Assembly: GCA_018257865.1 (NCBI GenBank)
Contig: JAEUBA010000075.1
Location: 1 to 64,000 of the forward strand
Length of the DNA stretch: 64,000 nucleotides
DNA from: Stereocaulon alpinum
Lineage: Eukaryota; Ascomycota; Lecanoromycetes; Lecanorales; Stereocaulaceae
Reading direction: 5' to 3'
Part shown: positions 46,680-56,918 of the stretch, piece by piece
Numbering within the stretch: the stretch's first letter is position 1
Layout of the letters: each line of letters opens with the position of its first letter
Translations under genes and position numbers: made by a program
The notes under the pieces: generated by a model
The model's input: only the letters and a program-made list of their open reading frames with translations
Databases searched by the model: none
Told to the model about the DNA's origin: nothing

Positions 46680-47318
46680 ATGTCTCTAAGGCTAACCCTA
46701 ATTTCTATGCCTAATTTCTTAGCCTGCCTCTTCGCCAGCATCTTATTCCTCGCCTCTTTGGTCAAGATACTCCACATCATCGTCTACAACGAACCATTAG
46801 GACTACCTGCCGAGAACATATGGCTCCTCCTCTTCCTCATCTACACATTGCCAGCTTTCGGTCCGCAGAACTACCAAGCCGGACACCAGGCAGGATGGAG
46901 GTGTGGCTGGGGAACTGGAAAGGATGACATATATGAGGACGAAGTCGAAACACCAAAACCGAGATGTCCGGCCGACTGGCAAGCAGGACGGTCAGCGGAA
47001 TGGCGGGATGGGTGGCGCGCAGGCCTCAAGGTAGGGTGGCAGGTAGGTTGGCAGTACGAAAGCAATCGGCTAGGCATTCTTCCCGCAGCCAGTATTGTTC
47101 CAGAAGCCGGTACAGGCTCAAAAGCCAGTATCAGTCCAAGTACCAGTCTTGGCGCGGAAGTCGACGTCAATCTTGAAGATGAATTGGATGGGGAGGTCAG
47201 ATTTGATTCAGAGGTACTTCAACAGCTCTCGACTGGATCAAGGATCCAAAGCAAGGCAGTGCCCGAGGGTAAGCGGTGGTGGTCATTGCGCAACTGGAGG
47301 AGGAGAAGAAAGGCTTGA
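46680..47318 (+). CDS. membrane protein with Gly/Trp tetrad repeats
   Basis: A single exon of 212 codons, family not recognised. Two hydrophobic segments lie at about residues 8-33 (LISMPNFLACLFASILFLAS) and 45-60 (IWLLLFLIYTLPAF). They are followed by two blocks in which Gly and often Trp recur every four residues: YQAGHQAGWRCGWG (about 65-78), and WQAGRSAEWRDGWRAGLKVG plus WQVGWQYE (about 99-126). The C terminus is strongly basic (RWWSLRNWRRRRKA). A GX3 periodicity is seen in the Yae1/Lto1 deca-GX3 motif, but no other similarity to those proteins is visible. The blocks would place Gly and Trp on one helix face, suggesting helix packing at or near a membrane. Confidence 0.6.
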   Translation: MSLRLTLISMPNFLACLFASILFLASLVKILHIIVYNEPLGLPAENIWLLLFLIYTLPAFGPQNYQAGHQAGWRCGWGTGKDDIYEDEVETPKPRCPADWQAGRSAEWRDGWRAGLKVGWQVGWQYESNRLGILPAASIVPEAGTGSKASISPSTSLGAEVDVNLEDELDGEVRFDSEVLQQLSTGSRIQSKAVPEGKRWWSLRNWRRRRKA

Positions 47319-47680
47319 GGCGGACCTGACGGCGTGTGTCCGATGAGATAACCGATATGGAATGACGAAGACCTGCATACTAATTGGAATGCAGCGAGCC
47401 TGATCATTCTGGAGGGAAAACTCAAAACGTGCTGTGATGGTCTTGCCATAATGCGTCTTGTTCAGGATGGTAGCATACCTTTTGACCGGTGGTACTCGAG
47501 TAGAAAGCTATCTCGAGCTTTGTGCAGTATGAAAGCCTCTATTCGCCATGACCACATACCTACTTTAGCCGTCCCTTACCTCCGTAAATGATTGCAGGCC
47601 GAATAATAGAGCAGGAAGCCACAAACGCTAGCATTCTCTAGGCTCCTTTACACGTGATCATTAACAATGTCTATGATAGC
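47319..47680. other. convergent intergenic region
   Basis: About 360 bases between convergent genes. No feature is supported. Confidence 0.4.
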
Positions 47681-49221
47681 CTACCCAAAAACCCTCTCCA
47701 ACAAAAGCGTTGCCAGCACCTCCTCCCCCGGCGTCCCAACACACCTATCAACCCTATTTCCCCTCCCCCTCTGCAACCACCCCCCCGCATCACCCTTAAC
47801 CTCCCCCTCCCCATCATCCCCACCATCAACATCCAACATCTTCATCTCCCTCCTATCAACCACACACATACCCCTCGTCCACTGCCCCTGCGTCTCGACT
47901 CTAATATCTTCATTCCGCTTGATGGTCCAGTCATCTTTTTGGGTCTCGCCGCTTAAAGCATACCATACACATACGATATCATGAAGACACATGTACGTAG
48001 CGCCGCCACCAAGACCAGCTTGGCCGTGATAAAGAGATTCAGATTTCTTAAAGGTAGCGTCCAGGAAAGCATGGACCCATTCTGCTAGCGGGCTTCCTTT
48101 TTCGATTAAGGGTGCCGTCTTGGCTTCTACCTGGTCGCGGCGCAGGACGTGCGAGCTTGTTATGTCGAGAGGGAATATTGTTGCTTTTAGTCTTTTGTTG
48201 CCTAGTTGGGCTTTGGATGGGTAGGGGGGTAGAGTTGGGTCAGGTGGCATTGTGCTTGCTGGGGTTGGTGATGTGAGTGCGTAGACGCGGGCGGCGGCGT
48301 TGGCGTCGGCTATGCAGTTAAATTCGGCTACGGGGGTGATGTTTCCTGGTTCGGCGATGGTGCCGCCCATTACTATGAGGTTTTTGGCTTTCAGGAATGT
48401 TTGGGGGGATTCGGAGGCTGCGAGGGCGAAGTTTGTTAGGGGGCCGATGGCTATTAGGGTTATTGTGTCTGGGGGGTTGGTGTCGAGGATGCGGAGGATT
48501 TCTTGGTATGAGTGGCGGTGAGAAGGTTTGAATAGTGGTGTGGGTGTTGTGGGGTCGATGTTGGTATGCTGTATTGCGGTGGAGGAGAGGAGCGTTTCTG
48601 CGGGTGGGGCGTCGAAGAGATGGGCCCATGTTTCTCGTGGACTGCTGTGGTGTGGGTGCTGGGAAAGATATCAGTGGAACTTGCGATGAAGATGTGTTTG
48701 CTAGTGTTTACAGTGTGATGGACGTTGCCTAGACCATCGATACCATCTTTGAGCTATCAGCAAAGATATTCTAAGCCTACCGAAGTGGGATGACGCACGG
48801 TAGTAGTCTGCCATCAAAGTCTGGCCGCCTAGTGGGCCTTCGGCACCAACGGTAACGAGAGGCTTGCATCGCTTGATGGCTTCAAAGCCTTCTGGATGTC
48901 CTTGGTCTCTTCTCCATGTCATTTCTTTCTCGATGATATTGAACATGGAAACAACATTGCGCAGGCAGCTAGTACCAACATGAGCATAATAGTAGGATGA
49001 TACAAGTGGAAACGGACGCTGACTTTTGCACATCTACATTGCCATACGTGACAGAAATCAAGAGAATTTCGATTTCCTCGGGACTTGAAGCCAGTGCCAA
49101 CAAAAGAGCCAGAACATCATCACAGCCCTGGTGGATGACGACAAGTCAGCTCGGAGAAATTACATGATACGCTCATCGATCCTACCGGATCTGTATCGAT
49201 AATGACCTTAGCCTTGGTCAT
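47681..49221 (-). CDS. nucleoside hydrolase (IUNH family), intracellular type
   Basis: Exons on the - strand are 49221-49186, 49127-49024, 48968-48799, 48746-48712 and 48658-47681, with introns of 52-58 bases (440 codons). I chose ATG at 49,221 because it gives MTKAKVIIDTDP directly; an upstream in-frame ATG at 49,308 would add a low-complexity segment made of a 9-base repeat. Exons 1 and 2 join to IIDTDPGCDDVLALLLA, the calcium- and ribose-binding loop of the family. Later blocks are VTYGNVDVQNC, LMADYYHGIDGLGNVHHTH, ITLIAIGPLTNFALA, KNLIVMGG, and EFNCIADANAAARV. No signal peptide is seen, so a role in intracellular nucleoside salvage is likely. The last exon shows a sharp switch from C-rich to G-rich coding strand. 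A secreted relative is at 22,825. Confidence 0.88.
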
Positions 49222-49240
49222 TTCTAAGAGCGAAGATGAC

Positions 49241-49276
49241 AGGCTATGTAGGCTATGTAGGCTATGCAGTCTATGG
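49241..49276. repeat. 9-base minisatellite, four copies
   Basis: AGGCTATGT is repeated four times with changes in the last two copies. It lies directly upstream of the chosen nucleoside hydrolase start and would encode the Leu-His-Ser run of an N-terminal extension. Confidence 0.7.
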
Positions 49277-50774
49277 ATGGATTGTTGGGCGTCAAATGTT
49301 TCGAACAAAGTACACCTGTTGCACCCCCAATTCTGATGAGACGTTGGCAGCCAAGCATCGGATGGCTAGCGTTGGATGACTCAGCATCAGCCTCTGAATC
49401 CTTGCGTCGTTCTAAGGCCCTAAGGGTAAGATAACGTTATCCCTGTGGAAGCTTTCAGGCCTCCCTTACATTGGCTCCCGGCGATCCCTCGTTTCCTTAG
49501 GCGCCGTTATTCCGCTTCAAGGAAGGCTGGGATCCTGATGTTGTTTCGTAAGAATAGACAAATCCTTCGAAAGTCCTGATATTAACAGCTAGCTTTCCGT
49601 CTGCTAAATAGATGTTGTTCTCGATGACGAGGCATGCCCATCATACAACAGCGACGGATATAGTCCTTCGCCATGCCACCACAGTCACAAGGACTGGGAG
49701 ATCTAGGCTGGCGGGAACCATTGTGACAATGCCGCGCCATATCTTGCGTCAATCAGGCTACGAATCCTTTCGGAGCCATAGCCACAGGGCTGACTCTGAG
49801 ACAAATCCTCTTGGAGCTCGGCGGCAATAAGACGATGTAACCCTACTATGTCTTGCTGTGTTCTTCAGACAGTCGTATACATCCTTCCAATCCTTTTATC
49901 CTGGGTGGGTGATCACACCCGTTCCACCACAGTCATTCCATAGTGGAAGCGGAGAAAACATTATGAAGGAACTCAATGAAACTTCCCTGTTTAGAGCATC
50001 GAGATTCTGTTGTTGCCCTTCTAGCACTTCATGACTATCTATCCCATATCAAGAGATGTCTGTGAATTGATCGATAGTGTCTCTGATTACGGCTTTCTAC
50101 CACTGGCGAGGCCTGCTTACGACATGGGTGTTGTGGCGGCAGATCGCGTGTGTTGTATTCGTGTCGCAGATGTGAAGGATCTTGCCACACAGGACCGTCT
50201 AATTTTCTTTCTCACTGGACCCTGCATGTAAGATTTGCAGGCTCAGATTGACGAATGAGGACAATGTGAATGTGAATGTGAATGTGATGAAATGCATCGC
50301 ATAGTTATCGAACGCCATATTATTGATGAGCTCGGCACCAAATTTGAACTCGTATTGGTTATCCTGGAGGAGTGGAAGCGAGAGAAACAAGGCGGAGGTT
50401 AGACTGACAGGTGGACGCGTTTGGCTGTGTAAGCTCAAGAATAGTGACACTAGACGAACGCTATTGCGCGGCAAGCAGGGATACGGCAGGGATGTCCGGG
50501 GGCGCCATCCGTTTAGAGAAGAGCCCCTTATATGCTAGTGGCCGCAGATCGGCGCTAGTTACCGTAGCAAAGACTCCGCCATTTTGTTTCGCTTTCCTTC
50601 CTTCCTGCTCACAGTCCTCCTTAATAACACCATCACCCACGTTCGTTCCAACCATTTCCTTCTCACACTCGTTCCTCCATCGTCCACTCATAAATACCAT
50701 CGACTCCCATCACTCAATAATCATCCCATCTCTTCAACTAAACAAGCACCTCAGGCAAGCAAACTTCGGTCGAC
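49277..50774. other. long intergenic region
   Basis: About 1.5 kb. It holds a palindromic GATAACGTTATC at about 49,431 and a short GTGAAT microsatellite at about 50,265-50,290. No gene is supported. Confidence 0.45.
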
Positions 50775-51390
50775 ATGCGTACCTCGGCCTTCCTCGCTGT
50801 CCCTGCCTTCGCGGCCATTGCTCTGGCACAAACTGTACGTCTTGAACCTTTGCAATCATCGTACTGCTCTCCAATGCTTGGTCTTGTCCTTCGATACTAT
50901 GGTCTCAATGACCTCGTTCTTTCCGTTGCTAGCGTTGTCAATGTCATTCATCCGTCACCTGTACTGACACGTGGACCTACAGGGAAGCGGAAGCAATCCA
51001 GCTCTTTCCTACATCACCCAGACCGATGCTCGAGGTGTCCCTACTGGCCAGCCAGCGCCAGTAACAACTCAACCAAGCGCTATCGTTACTCAGCCCGGCG
51101 TTGTCACCACCCAGCCACCCGTTGCTACAGTGCCAGCCACAGGTGGAGGCTCCACCCTTGTCGTTGTGCCTTCAGGGGCCACAGGTAGCACGGGCGTAAA
51201 GAACGGCACCGTCAGCACCGGCAAGCCTTCCGGCAGCAGCAGCAATCCTAGCTCCACTGCCGGCTCTGGCTCAACTGCAACGAGCTCAGGATCCACCAGC
51301 AGCTCCAGCAGTGGCTCGTCCGACGCTGGCATCCTCGAGCCCATGCTCGGCCTTGGCTTCGCTGGTGTTCTTTTCGCTGCTTTTCTGTAA
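50775..51390 (+). CDS. GPI-anchored Ser/Thr-rich cell-wall protein
   Basis: Exons are 50775-50834 and 50983-51390, with an intron of 148 bases in phase 0 (155 codons). The first exon encodes almost exactly the signal peptide (MRTSAFLAVPAFAAIALAQT). The second begins GSGSNPALSYITQTDARGVP and continues as a Thr/Pro/Gln-rich and then Ser/Gly-rich stretch. The C terminus is hydrophobic (EPMLGLGFAGVLFAAFL) after a Ser-Ser-Asp-Ala omega-like site. This is the standard layout of fungal GPI proteins, with O-glycosylation expected. The exact function is unknown. Confidence 0.8.
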
Positions 51391-52638
51391 TCGGCCACCA
51401 CTGAGGCTATCATTCGCAACATCTATACCACTGTTTTCCTTTGCGGCATGATGGGGATCAGAGCTCCTCGGGCGTTTTGCTTCTTAGCTTCGATCTTTCT
51501 CCACACAAGACTAAAAGTCTGATTGGCATTTCTCGGAGGATGAGGTACAGATACCCAGTAATATGGTATTATTGAGCGAGGCGATGGCGTGTTGATAGGC
51601 ATTGAGAATGTGTTTGTGTATTTTGCGTGGCTTCTAGTTAGTAGATAGGTCAATGGAAGAAAGTTATTGCTGCTCATAGTCGTGTATATCATTGAATACC
51701 GGGTACACCCCCACGTTGTTCGAGGTATCAGTTGTGACTACTGTACGAAAGTTTCATAGCATCGGGTCGCATCTTGCGCCTCCAAGATTCTCAGGGGATT
51801 CGACATTAAAGTTCTAGATCGTAGACATTGGGTCCTGTCCATTAGCGAGCATGAAAATGCGTCTGGTACCTGCAGCGCGCTGGACACCCTTTGAAGCGCT
51901 TGGCGTCAGGTTACGTTTCATGATGCGAATGCAGACCGAGAATTGCTCAGCACGTCAATTCGATCGCAATATCCCAATGCTTTTATACGAGTTCACCTGA
52001 CCATGCAATAAGATAATGATCAGGTGGAGTTGATGCAGCAGGTGGAAATTGGACCATTCAAGCCATTGTAATTAGTTTGAGGGGCGTCATTCCGAGTACC
52101 CCCACTCGACTGACAGGGGTTAGTGCTCAAGGAGCCTGCTCCGCTAACATCATCACCTCTTGATCCCACCATTCCTTGACAGCCAGCGCTGAGACGCTGC
52201 GCTGTGATACACGGCTCGATTACGATATCATTCGTACCTTCTGAGAGCACTGGAAGCCTCAGTGAATACTTGATGCGACGCAGCCACCCCATTACCAACT
52301 TTCCTAGCAGATCTCCCGACGGACAATCAACACTAACAATTGAGCCATTGACTTTCTACCGCTGTCATTGAGCATATCTGAGCTCTTAAACTACGACCAT
52401 CAGTCCAATGCTATTTGTACCGGCTGCAATGGCACTCTGCTGACTGCTTACGCACCCAAAAAGTGGCTTCTTCAGGCATCCAGAATCCAACATTCCTTAA
52501 TCTTAACAAAGTCCAACGTCAAATGCTGTACAGGAACCAAAACCCTCCTATACAAGCCTACTAATTGCTTCCTCAACGACCCATTGGAACAGCTATCGTC
52601 ACCAATATTCCCACGGTGGCGCTCCCCAATACCTCAAG
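51391..52638. other. intergenic region
   Basis: About 1.25 kb. Short open frames on both strands have no recognisable motif. The last 200 bases are probably the promoter and 5' untranslated region of the next gene. Confidence 0.45.
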
Positions 52639-53976
52639 ATGTTCCTTACCATGTCCTGGTTTTGGCGCGGCTTCCAATCAGCAATATTTTACTATGTCTC
52701 CTGCGCTCCCTGCTCCAAACTCGCATACCAGCGTAGACGACGGAAAGAAAACAAACGTGCAAAGGCAGAAAGGGAATTGAGTGAAGCGGAAAACGGCTCA
52801 TACGTCCACCCCCAACCATTTGAAGTAAACCCATATTGGCAGGAAGAGATAGAGCTGGGTCCAGGCCCTCCGGAAAGGAAAGCTGTCAGAGCCGGCAAGG
52901 GAAAGCCCGAGAAGCGGGTGAAGTCACGGAAGTGCGGCAATACGACTCCATTACGAACTGATGCTGCCAGGAGCACTCCGGGTACAGGCGTCAGCAGTGC
53001 TGACACGGTTGTTGGAAGTGATGTTCCAGACCTGCAACGAAACAGTGAGGAAGACTGGAATAAGAAGAGGTATCAGCGGGAGGATGAGATACTCTGGGGT
53101 CTAGAGAACCAGGACACGGACTCTACGGGCACGGCGCCCCTGTCAAGGCCAGCCAGTGGCTCCAGGTATCAGTACTTCGCACGAAATCCAGCGATCAATG
53201 ACCTGCACCCTCCTGTTGTAAGCACGCACCCAACCAACCGAACCGAAACACGGTGGATGCTACAGCCACCCCCAAGAGCAAAGATAATGGATGGGAAGCA
53301 AAGAGCAGATACGGCGAACAGAAGTCGAAGCGGAAGTGGTGTTAGCTATGGCAGCAGGAGTAGCAGAGGGAAGCCATCAGAGATAAGCCTAGGTCGACAA
53401 GTCGGTGAACGAATGATGGAGACAAGATTGAAACGTGGGGAACACCCACCGTCTCTAGGAGTGAGCAGAGGTCATTCTGCTCGGAGCAATGTGTCAGCTA
53501 GATCAGGAGCAGCAACAGGTCAACCGCACGATAGAGATACAACCCATCTGTCGCCTCAATCGGTATCCGAGTCCTTACAACGCAAACAACACCCGCCCCG
53601 TCCGAACTCTACCGAACCCTTCTTCCACTGTCCACCAAGTCCCCAACCCCCACTGTCGACTATACCCTCCTCATCTCTGCCTCAGAAACAGAAAGACAGA
53701 CCACCCCATCTTCGTCCCCTCCTTCTATCTACAAATAGCGTCTCATCTCTCCATATGCTCCAAGAGCTCGTCGTGCCGTCTGTAAAACTCAACAGGAACT
53801 CTTCACCACTACCTGAGGGCGCTGTAAACGTGAAGCTACCACCCATTAGCCACCAGGAAGACGTGGACCTGAAACTGCCAGAGGTTGAGAGCTGGTTCCC
53901 CCGAAATGGCTGGAATTTTGCAGAAGGCAAAAAGGGGAGTAGGGCGCAATCACATCGCTGGAGTATGGATATCTGA
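52639..53976 (+). CDS. conserved ascomycete protein, basic, membrane-associated N terminus
   Basis: A single exon of 445 codons from ATG at 52,639. A second ATG at 52,651 gives MSWFWRGFQSAIFYYVSCAP and is a good alternative start. The first 30 residues are aromatic and Cys-containing, followed by RRRRKENKRAKAERE, then a HPQPFEVNPYWQEEIELGPG block, which I recall as the conserved core of an uncharacterised Pezizomycotina family. The remaining 370 residues are low in complexity, rich in Ser, Arg and Pro, and probably disordered. The end is NGWNFAEGKKGSRAQSHRWS. The N terminus could be a membrane anchor with cytosolic basic residues. No enzymatic domain is seen. Confidence 0.7.
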   Translation: MFLTMSWFWRGFQSAIFYYVSCAPCSKLAYQRRRRKENKRAKAERELSEAENGSYVHPQPFEVNPYWQEEIELGPGPPERKAVRAGKGKPEKRVKSRKCGNTTPLRTDAARSTPGTGVSSADTVVGSDVPDLQRNSEEDWNKKRYQREDEILWGLENQDTDSTGTAPLSRPASGSRYQYFARNPAINDLHPPVVSTHPTNRTETRWMLQPPPRAKIMDGKQRADTANRSRSGSGVSYGSRSSRGKPSEISLGRQVGERMMETRLKRGEHPPSLGVSRGHSARSNVSARSGAATGQPHDRDTTHLSPQSVSESLQRKQHPPRPNSTEPFFHCPPSPQPPLSTIPSSSLPQKQKDRPPHLRPLLLSTNSVSSLHMLQELVVPSVKLNRNSSPLPEGAVNVKLPPISHQEDVDLKLPEVESWFPRNGWNFAEGKKGSRAQSHRWSMDI

Positions 53977-54620
53977 GCAATTACATAAGGATGCATCAAG
54001 GAAATTTGTGGTGTAGATATGCTTTTTTTTGGTTGATGAGCCTGGTAAGCGAAGGCGTTGTGCAGAGTATAAACGGCGTTTTGCATTCTGCATTTCACAT
54101 CTCATACTACTTCAGCGTTTCAGCGATTTGGCTTTACGAACCAAGCCAGGAGTCAAGCGAGCATGTTTGAGTTTTAGAAAGATTACTTCGAGCGACGATC
54201 CTGAATCCGAGGTGTGGGAGAGGCATTTAATACTATAACACATGCTATTAGGTACGGAGATAGTTACGAATACGTCAACCAATTACCTGAGAACGGCAGG
54301 CTAAGCTTGCAGTCAGCTTGGCTTTTGACCTTGCGTTTGTCCAGCCTCAGTCCACGGACGAGTAAGAAATGTATTAGTGAAGGGGTTGAGAAGGACACCA
54401 TTCCCCAGTTTCTGAGTGTATCGTCGGCGGCTCCGAACGATTTTTGGCCACCACACCATTAGCCGCCTGTCACCGTTCGCTCTGTTTCGGGCTTCAGCCT
54501 TGTAGGATGGAACCCGGGGGCTGTACCAGGTAGCAGTCTACAGTATAGATAAAGAGACACTGGTCATTTGAATCAAGATCAAGAAACTTCGCATTTGCAC
54601 CTCGGGCCCCATACGCTCAA
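53977..54620. other. intergenic region
   Basis: About 640 bases with no supported gene or repeat. Confidence 0.45.
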
Positions 54621-55276
54621 ATGTACCTGCCAGCGCTCTTCTATCAACTCGTGTTCCTCCAATCTAGCGCCAAGTGGGTACCTAACGACGCCCGAGGATC
54701 GCAACAGACCGCCTTGTCTGTCAAAGAAGCTTCAGCTGTACCTGGAGACTCCCCCTGCATTCACGTCGGCGATCCGAGCAATGACATCCTGACTATCGAG
54801 GCCTTGGATCTCGAGCCCAATCCTCCAGTTGAGTAAGTCTTAGCTTTGTGACACAGTCTGCGTTGAGAAATGCATACACTTACGATGCATCTCTTTGCAG
54901 CTGGCTTACCGTACGCCTCAAAGGAAAGCTAAACTCTGATGTCGGCTTCAAACCTCTGGTGAAAATGACAGCGGCCCTCAACGGTACCATACCTAGGACC
55001 TAGCGCCGAGAGTGATTTCTGCCTCTCAAAGCTAAGAAATCACGCAAGATGGGATATCCGTGTGCACGTCCAAAAAAGGGGCCAGTCGAGATGACGTATT
55101 CTATTATCATTGTCCGCCCATTCTACAAGAAAGGCAACTACACAGTCCATGTGCAGATGTGGGCAACCGATGGTAGCAGGATAACGGATTTTGAGGGCAC
55201 TGTATGGGTTAATGGCGGCATCGATGGTGACGATGGTTGGTTAAGAGTTGATAGAAATGCGGGTGAGAAGCTATAG
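54621..55276 (+). pseudogene. ML-domain (NPC2-like) lipid-binding protein, frame disrupted
   Basis: Exon 1 (54621-54832) encodes a likely signal peptide (MYLPALFYQLVFLQ) and the ML-domain start VPGDSPCIHVGDPSNDILTI. A 68-base GT-AG intron joins it in phase 2 to WLTVRLKGKLNSDVGFKPLV. After that the frame meets TAG and TGA near 55,000-55,015. A segment with ESDFCLSKLRNH, resembling the middle of the domain, is in another frame, and the C-terminal strand pair (MTYSIIIVRPF, YTVHVQMWATDGSRI) returns to the first frame, ending at 55,276. Family proteins bind sterols or phospholipids in the vacuole lumen or outside the cell. Two compensating frameshifts or an unrecognised small intron are both possible, so this may be a functional gene misread by me. 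Confidence 0.5.
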
Positions 55277-55972
55277 GGATCTGGAATTGGGGCATGTACA
55301 GTTATTTGTGCATGTACTATTGTAAATTGATGGTGTAGGATATGATGATACTAGGCGATTTCACTGCAAAATATCAGAATTACCCTTGAGAAGCCGAAAG
55401 GATACGGCCAGGGGCGCTCCCAGCGTAGTCGCCAAGGATTATGATACCCTGAGCGTCCAGGCTCGGGCGACAGTCGCTCGCTCGCATTGCGCAAGGATAA
55501 ACCGGCGCCTACCCTAGAATTAGACCCTAGAACTAGACCCGGTGAGGCTGATGCCGGAGCAGATTTCTGTCACCTCGGCGTCCAGACGTCGTCCATGGTC
55601 ACCTCTTCCGCTCTTCCACCTTTGGCAGGCGGATCCCTCGTTATGGGACATGTCAGTATTTCTATGGGACTTCCACCCTCTCACCAACTTCCCAGTGGAT
55701 GGCCTCACGGCTTCAAATCCTAACGCCGAAATCGATACCAGTATGTCCGTCAAGAACTTACAAGATCAGCGGTCTCGGATGTGTCAACGAGATTCAAACA
55801 TGGGTTTATATACTATTCCGCAGGTACCCCAGCTCGAGAAGCATGTTGCGTACCTTGAACTGCCTTAGAACGTCTCCATTGAACTCGAAACGAAATACGA
55901 TCAATATCGACAGTACCAGGGATAGCAGAACTATCCCACCCTCTTCAAGAGTTCATTGATACCACGAGAGCA
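55277..55972. other. intergenic, decayed sequence
   Basis: About 700 bases with overlapping open frames on both strands and no recognisable protein. Confidence 0.4.
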
Positions 55973-56556
55973 GAGTACAACCAGTTGGGTAAGAGTAGCC
56001 TCCGTGTCTCAATGCCAGTCCCAGGCGCTATATCTTTCGGGGACGAACGATGGCAACCATGGGCGCTTGGAGAAGACAATGTCTACCTCTTTTCCTGGCT
56101 TATCCAGAACTCCAGCTCATGGCACCCAGGCTCTTCTCATCCTCACAGCTGCCTACGACATGGGTATCAATCCCTGGGACACGGCATTTCCCTCCTCTAC
56201 CGTGACGTAAAGCGCGAAATGAATAGACCCTGTGACCTTTCAGGCGTAGGGCTGATTCCCTGGGGTCCGCTTGCGAGACGGTTCCTGGCGAGATCATTGG
56301 GGGAGAGTGAGAAGCTCGGGACGACGAAGAAGAGCGAGATCGAGTACGAAACTGCTAAGGCTGCGACTGGGAGTACTCCGTACCCGCCGCCTATGACGAA
56401 GGCGAAAGAGGCTATTATCCGAAGGGGGGAAAATTGGCGATCAAGAATGATTGGAGCATGAGTGAGATAGCATTGGCTTGGATTGATAGGAGGATTTGTA
56501 GTCCGATTATTGGGTTTAGCATTGTGCAGAGGATGGAGGAGGTCGTTGACATGTGT
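55973..56556 (+). pseudogene. aldo-keto reductase remnant
   Basis: Pieces of an NADPH-dependent aldo-keto reductase lie in order but in different frames: YNQLGKSSLRVSMPVPGAIS (first strand and cofactor region), AAYDMGINPWDTA (catalytic Asp region), then CDLSGVGLIPWGPLARRFLA and a C-terminal block SEIALAWIDRRICSPIIGFS near 56,461-56,515. About 130 residues between the second and third blocks, including the catalytic Tyr and Lys region, are missing. An internal deletion plus frameshifts makes this non-functional. Confidence 0.75.
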
Positions 56557-56687
56557 AAGTGACATTCGAAGCAAAACATACAGCATACCACGATTTGTAT
56601 ATCCCACACTTCTCATGCAACCCGCATACCCCCTTTCACCCAACACCATCCACTCCGTCCCAGTCCCCCCACCATCTCCCAACCTCC

Positions 56688-56918
56688 TCATTCAAGCTGC
56701 CTTAAGCTGTCCTGTATCTCCCTCCCCCTCATCTCCCTTTTACATTCTCCAGGAAGTTTACTCGCCAGAATTCCACCTAATAAGCCGAAGAGAAGGAGCA
56801 AGGTGTCGAAAGTGGCTTGGTTGGATGGGAAGTTGTAGATGCCTTTGCACCAGAGGATGAGGTTTAAAAGGACGCCGATGGAGAGGAGGAAGGTGGTTTG
56901 GGGTTTATGGGGCATGGT
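56688..56918 (-). CDS. putative small two-helix membrane protein
   Basis: 76 codons from ATG at 56,918 (MPHKPQTTFLLSIGVLLNLI). Two hydrophobic segments are separated by a short loop (IYNFPSNQATFD), then a charged tail (GECKREMRGREIQD). The frame is open about 55 codons further upstream, to 57,083. No family is recognised. The coding strand shows the same C-to-G wobble switch as neighbouring genes, which mildly supports it being real. Confidence 0.4.
   Translation of the reverse strand, partial: TMPHKPQTTFLLSIGVLLNLILWCKGIYNFPSNQATFDTLLLLFGLLGGILASKLPGECKREMRGREIQDSLRQLE

Noticed and set aside
49420..49520. Stretch with CCACAGGGATAAC on the - strand, like a large-subunit rRNA motif
   Set aside because: Only about 13 bases match; flanking sequence does not fit rRNA.
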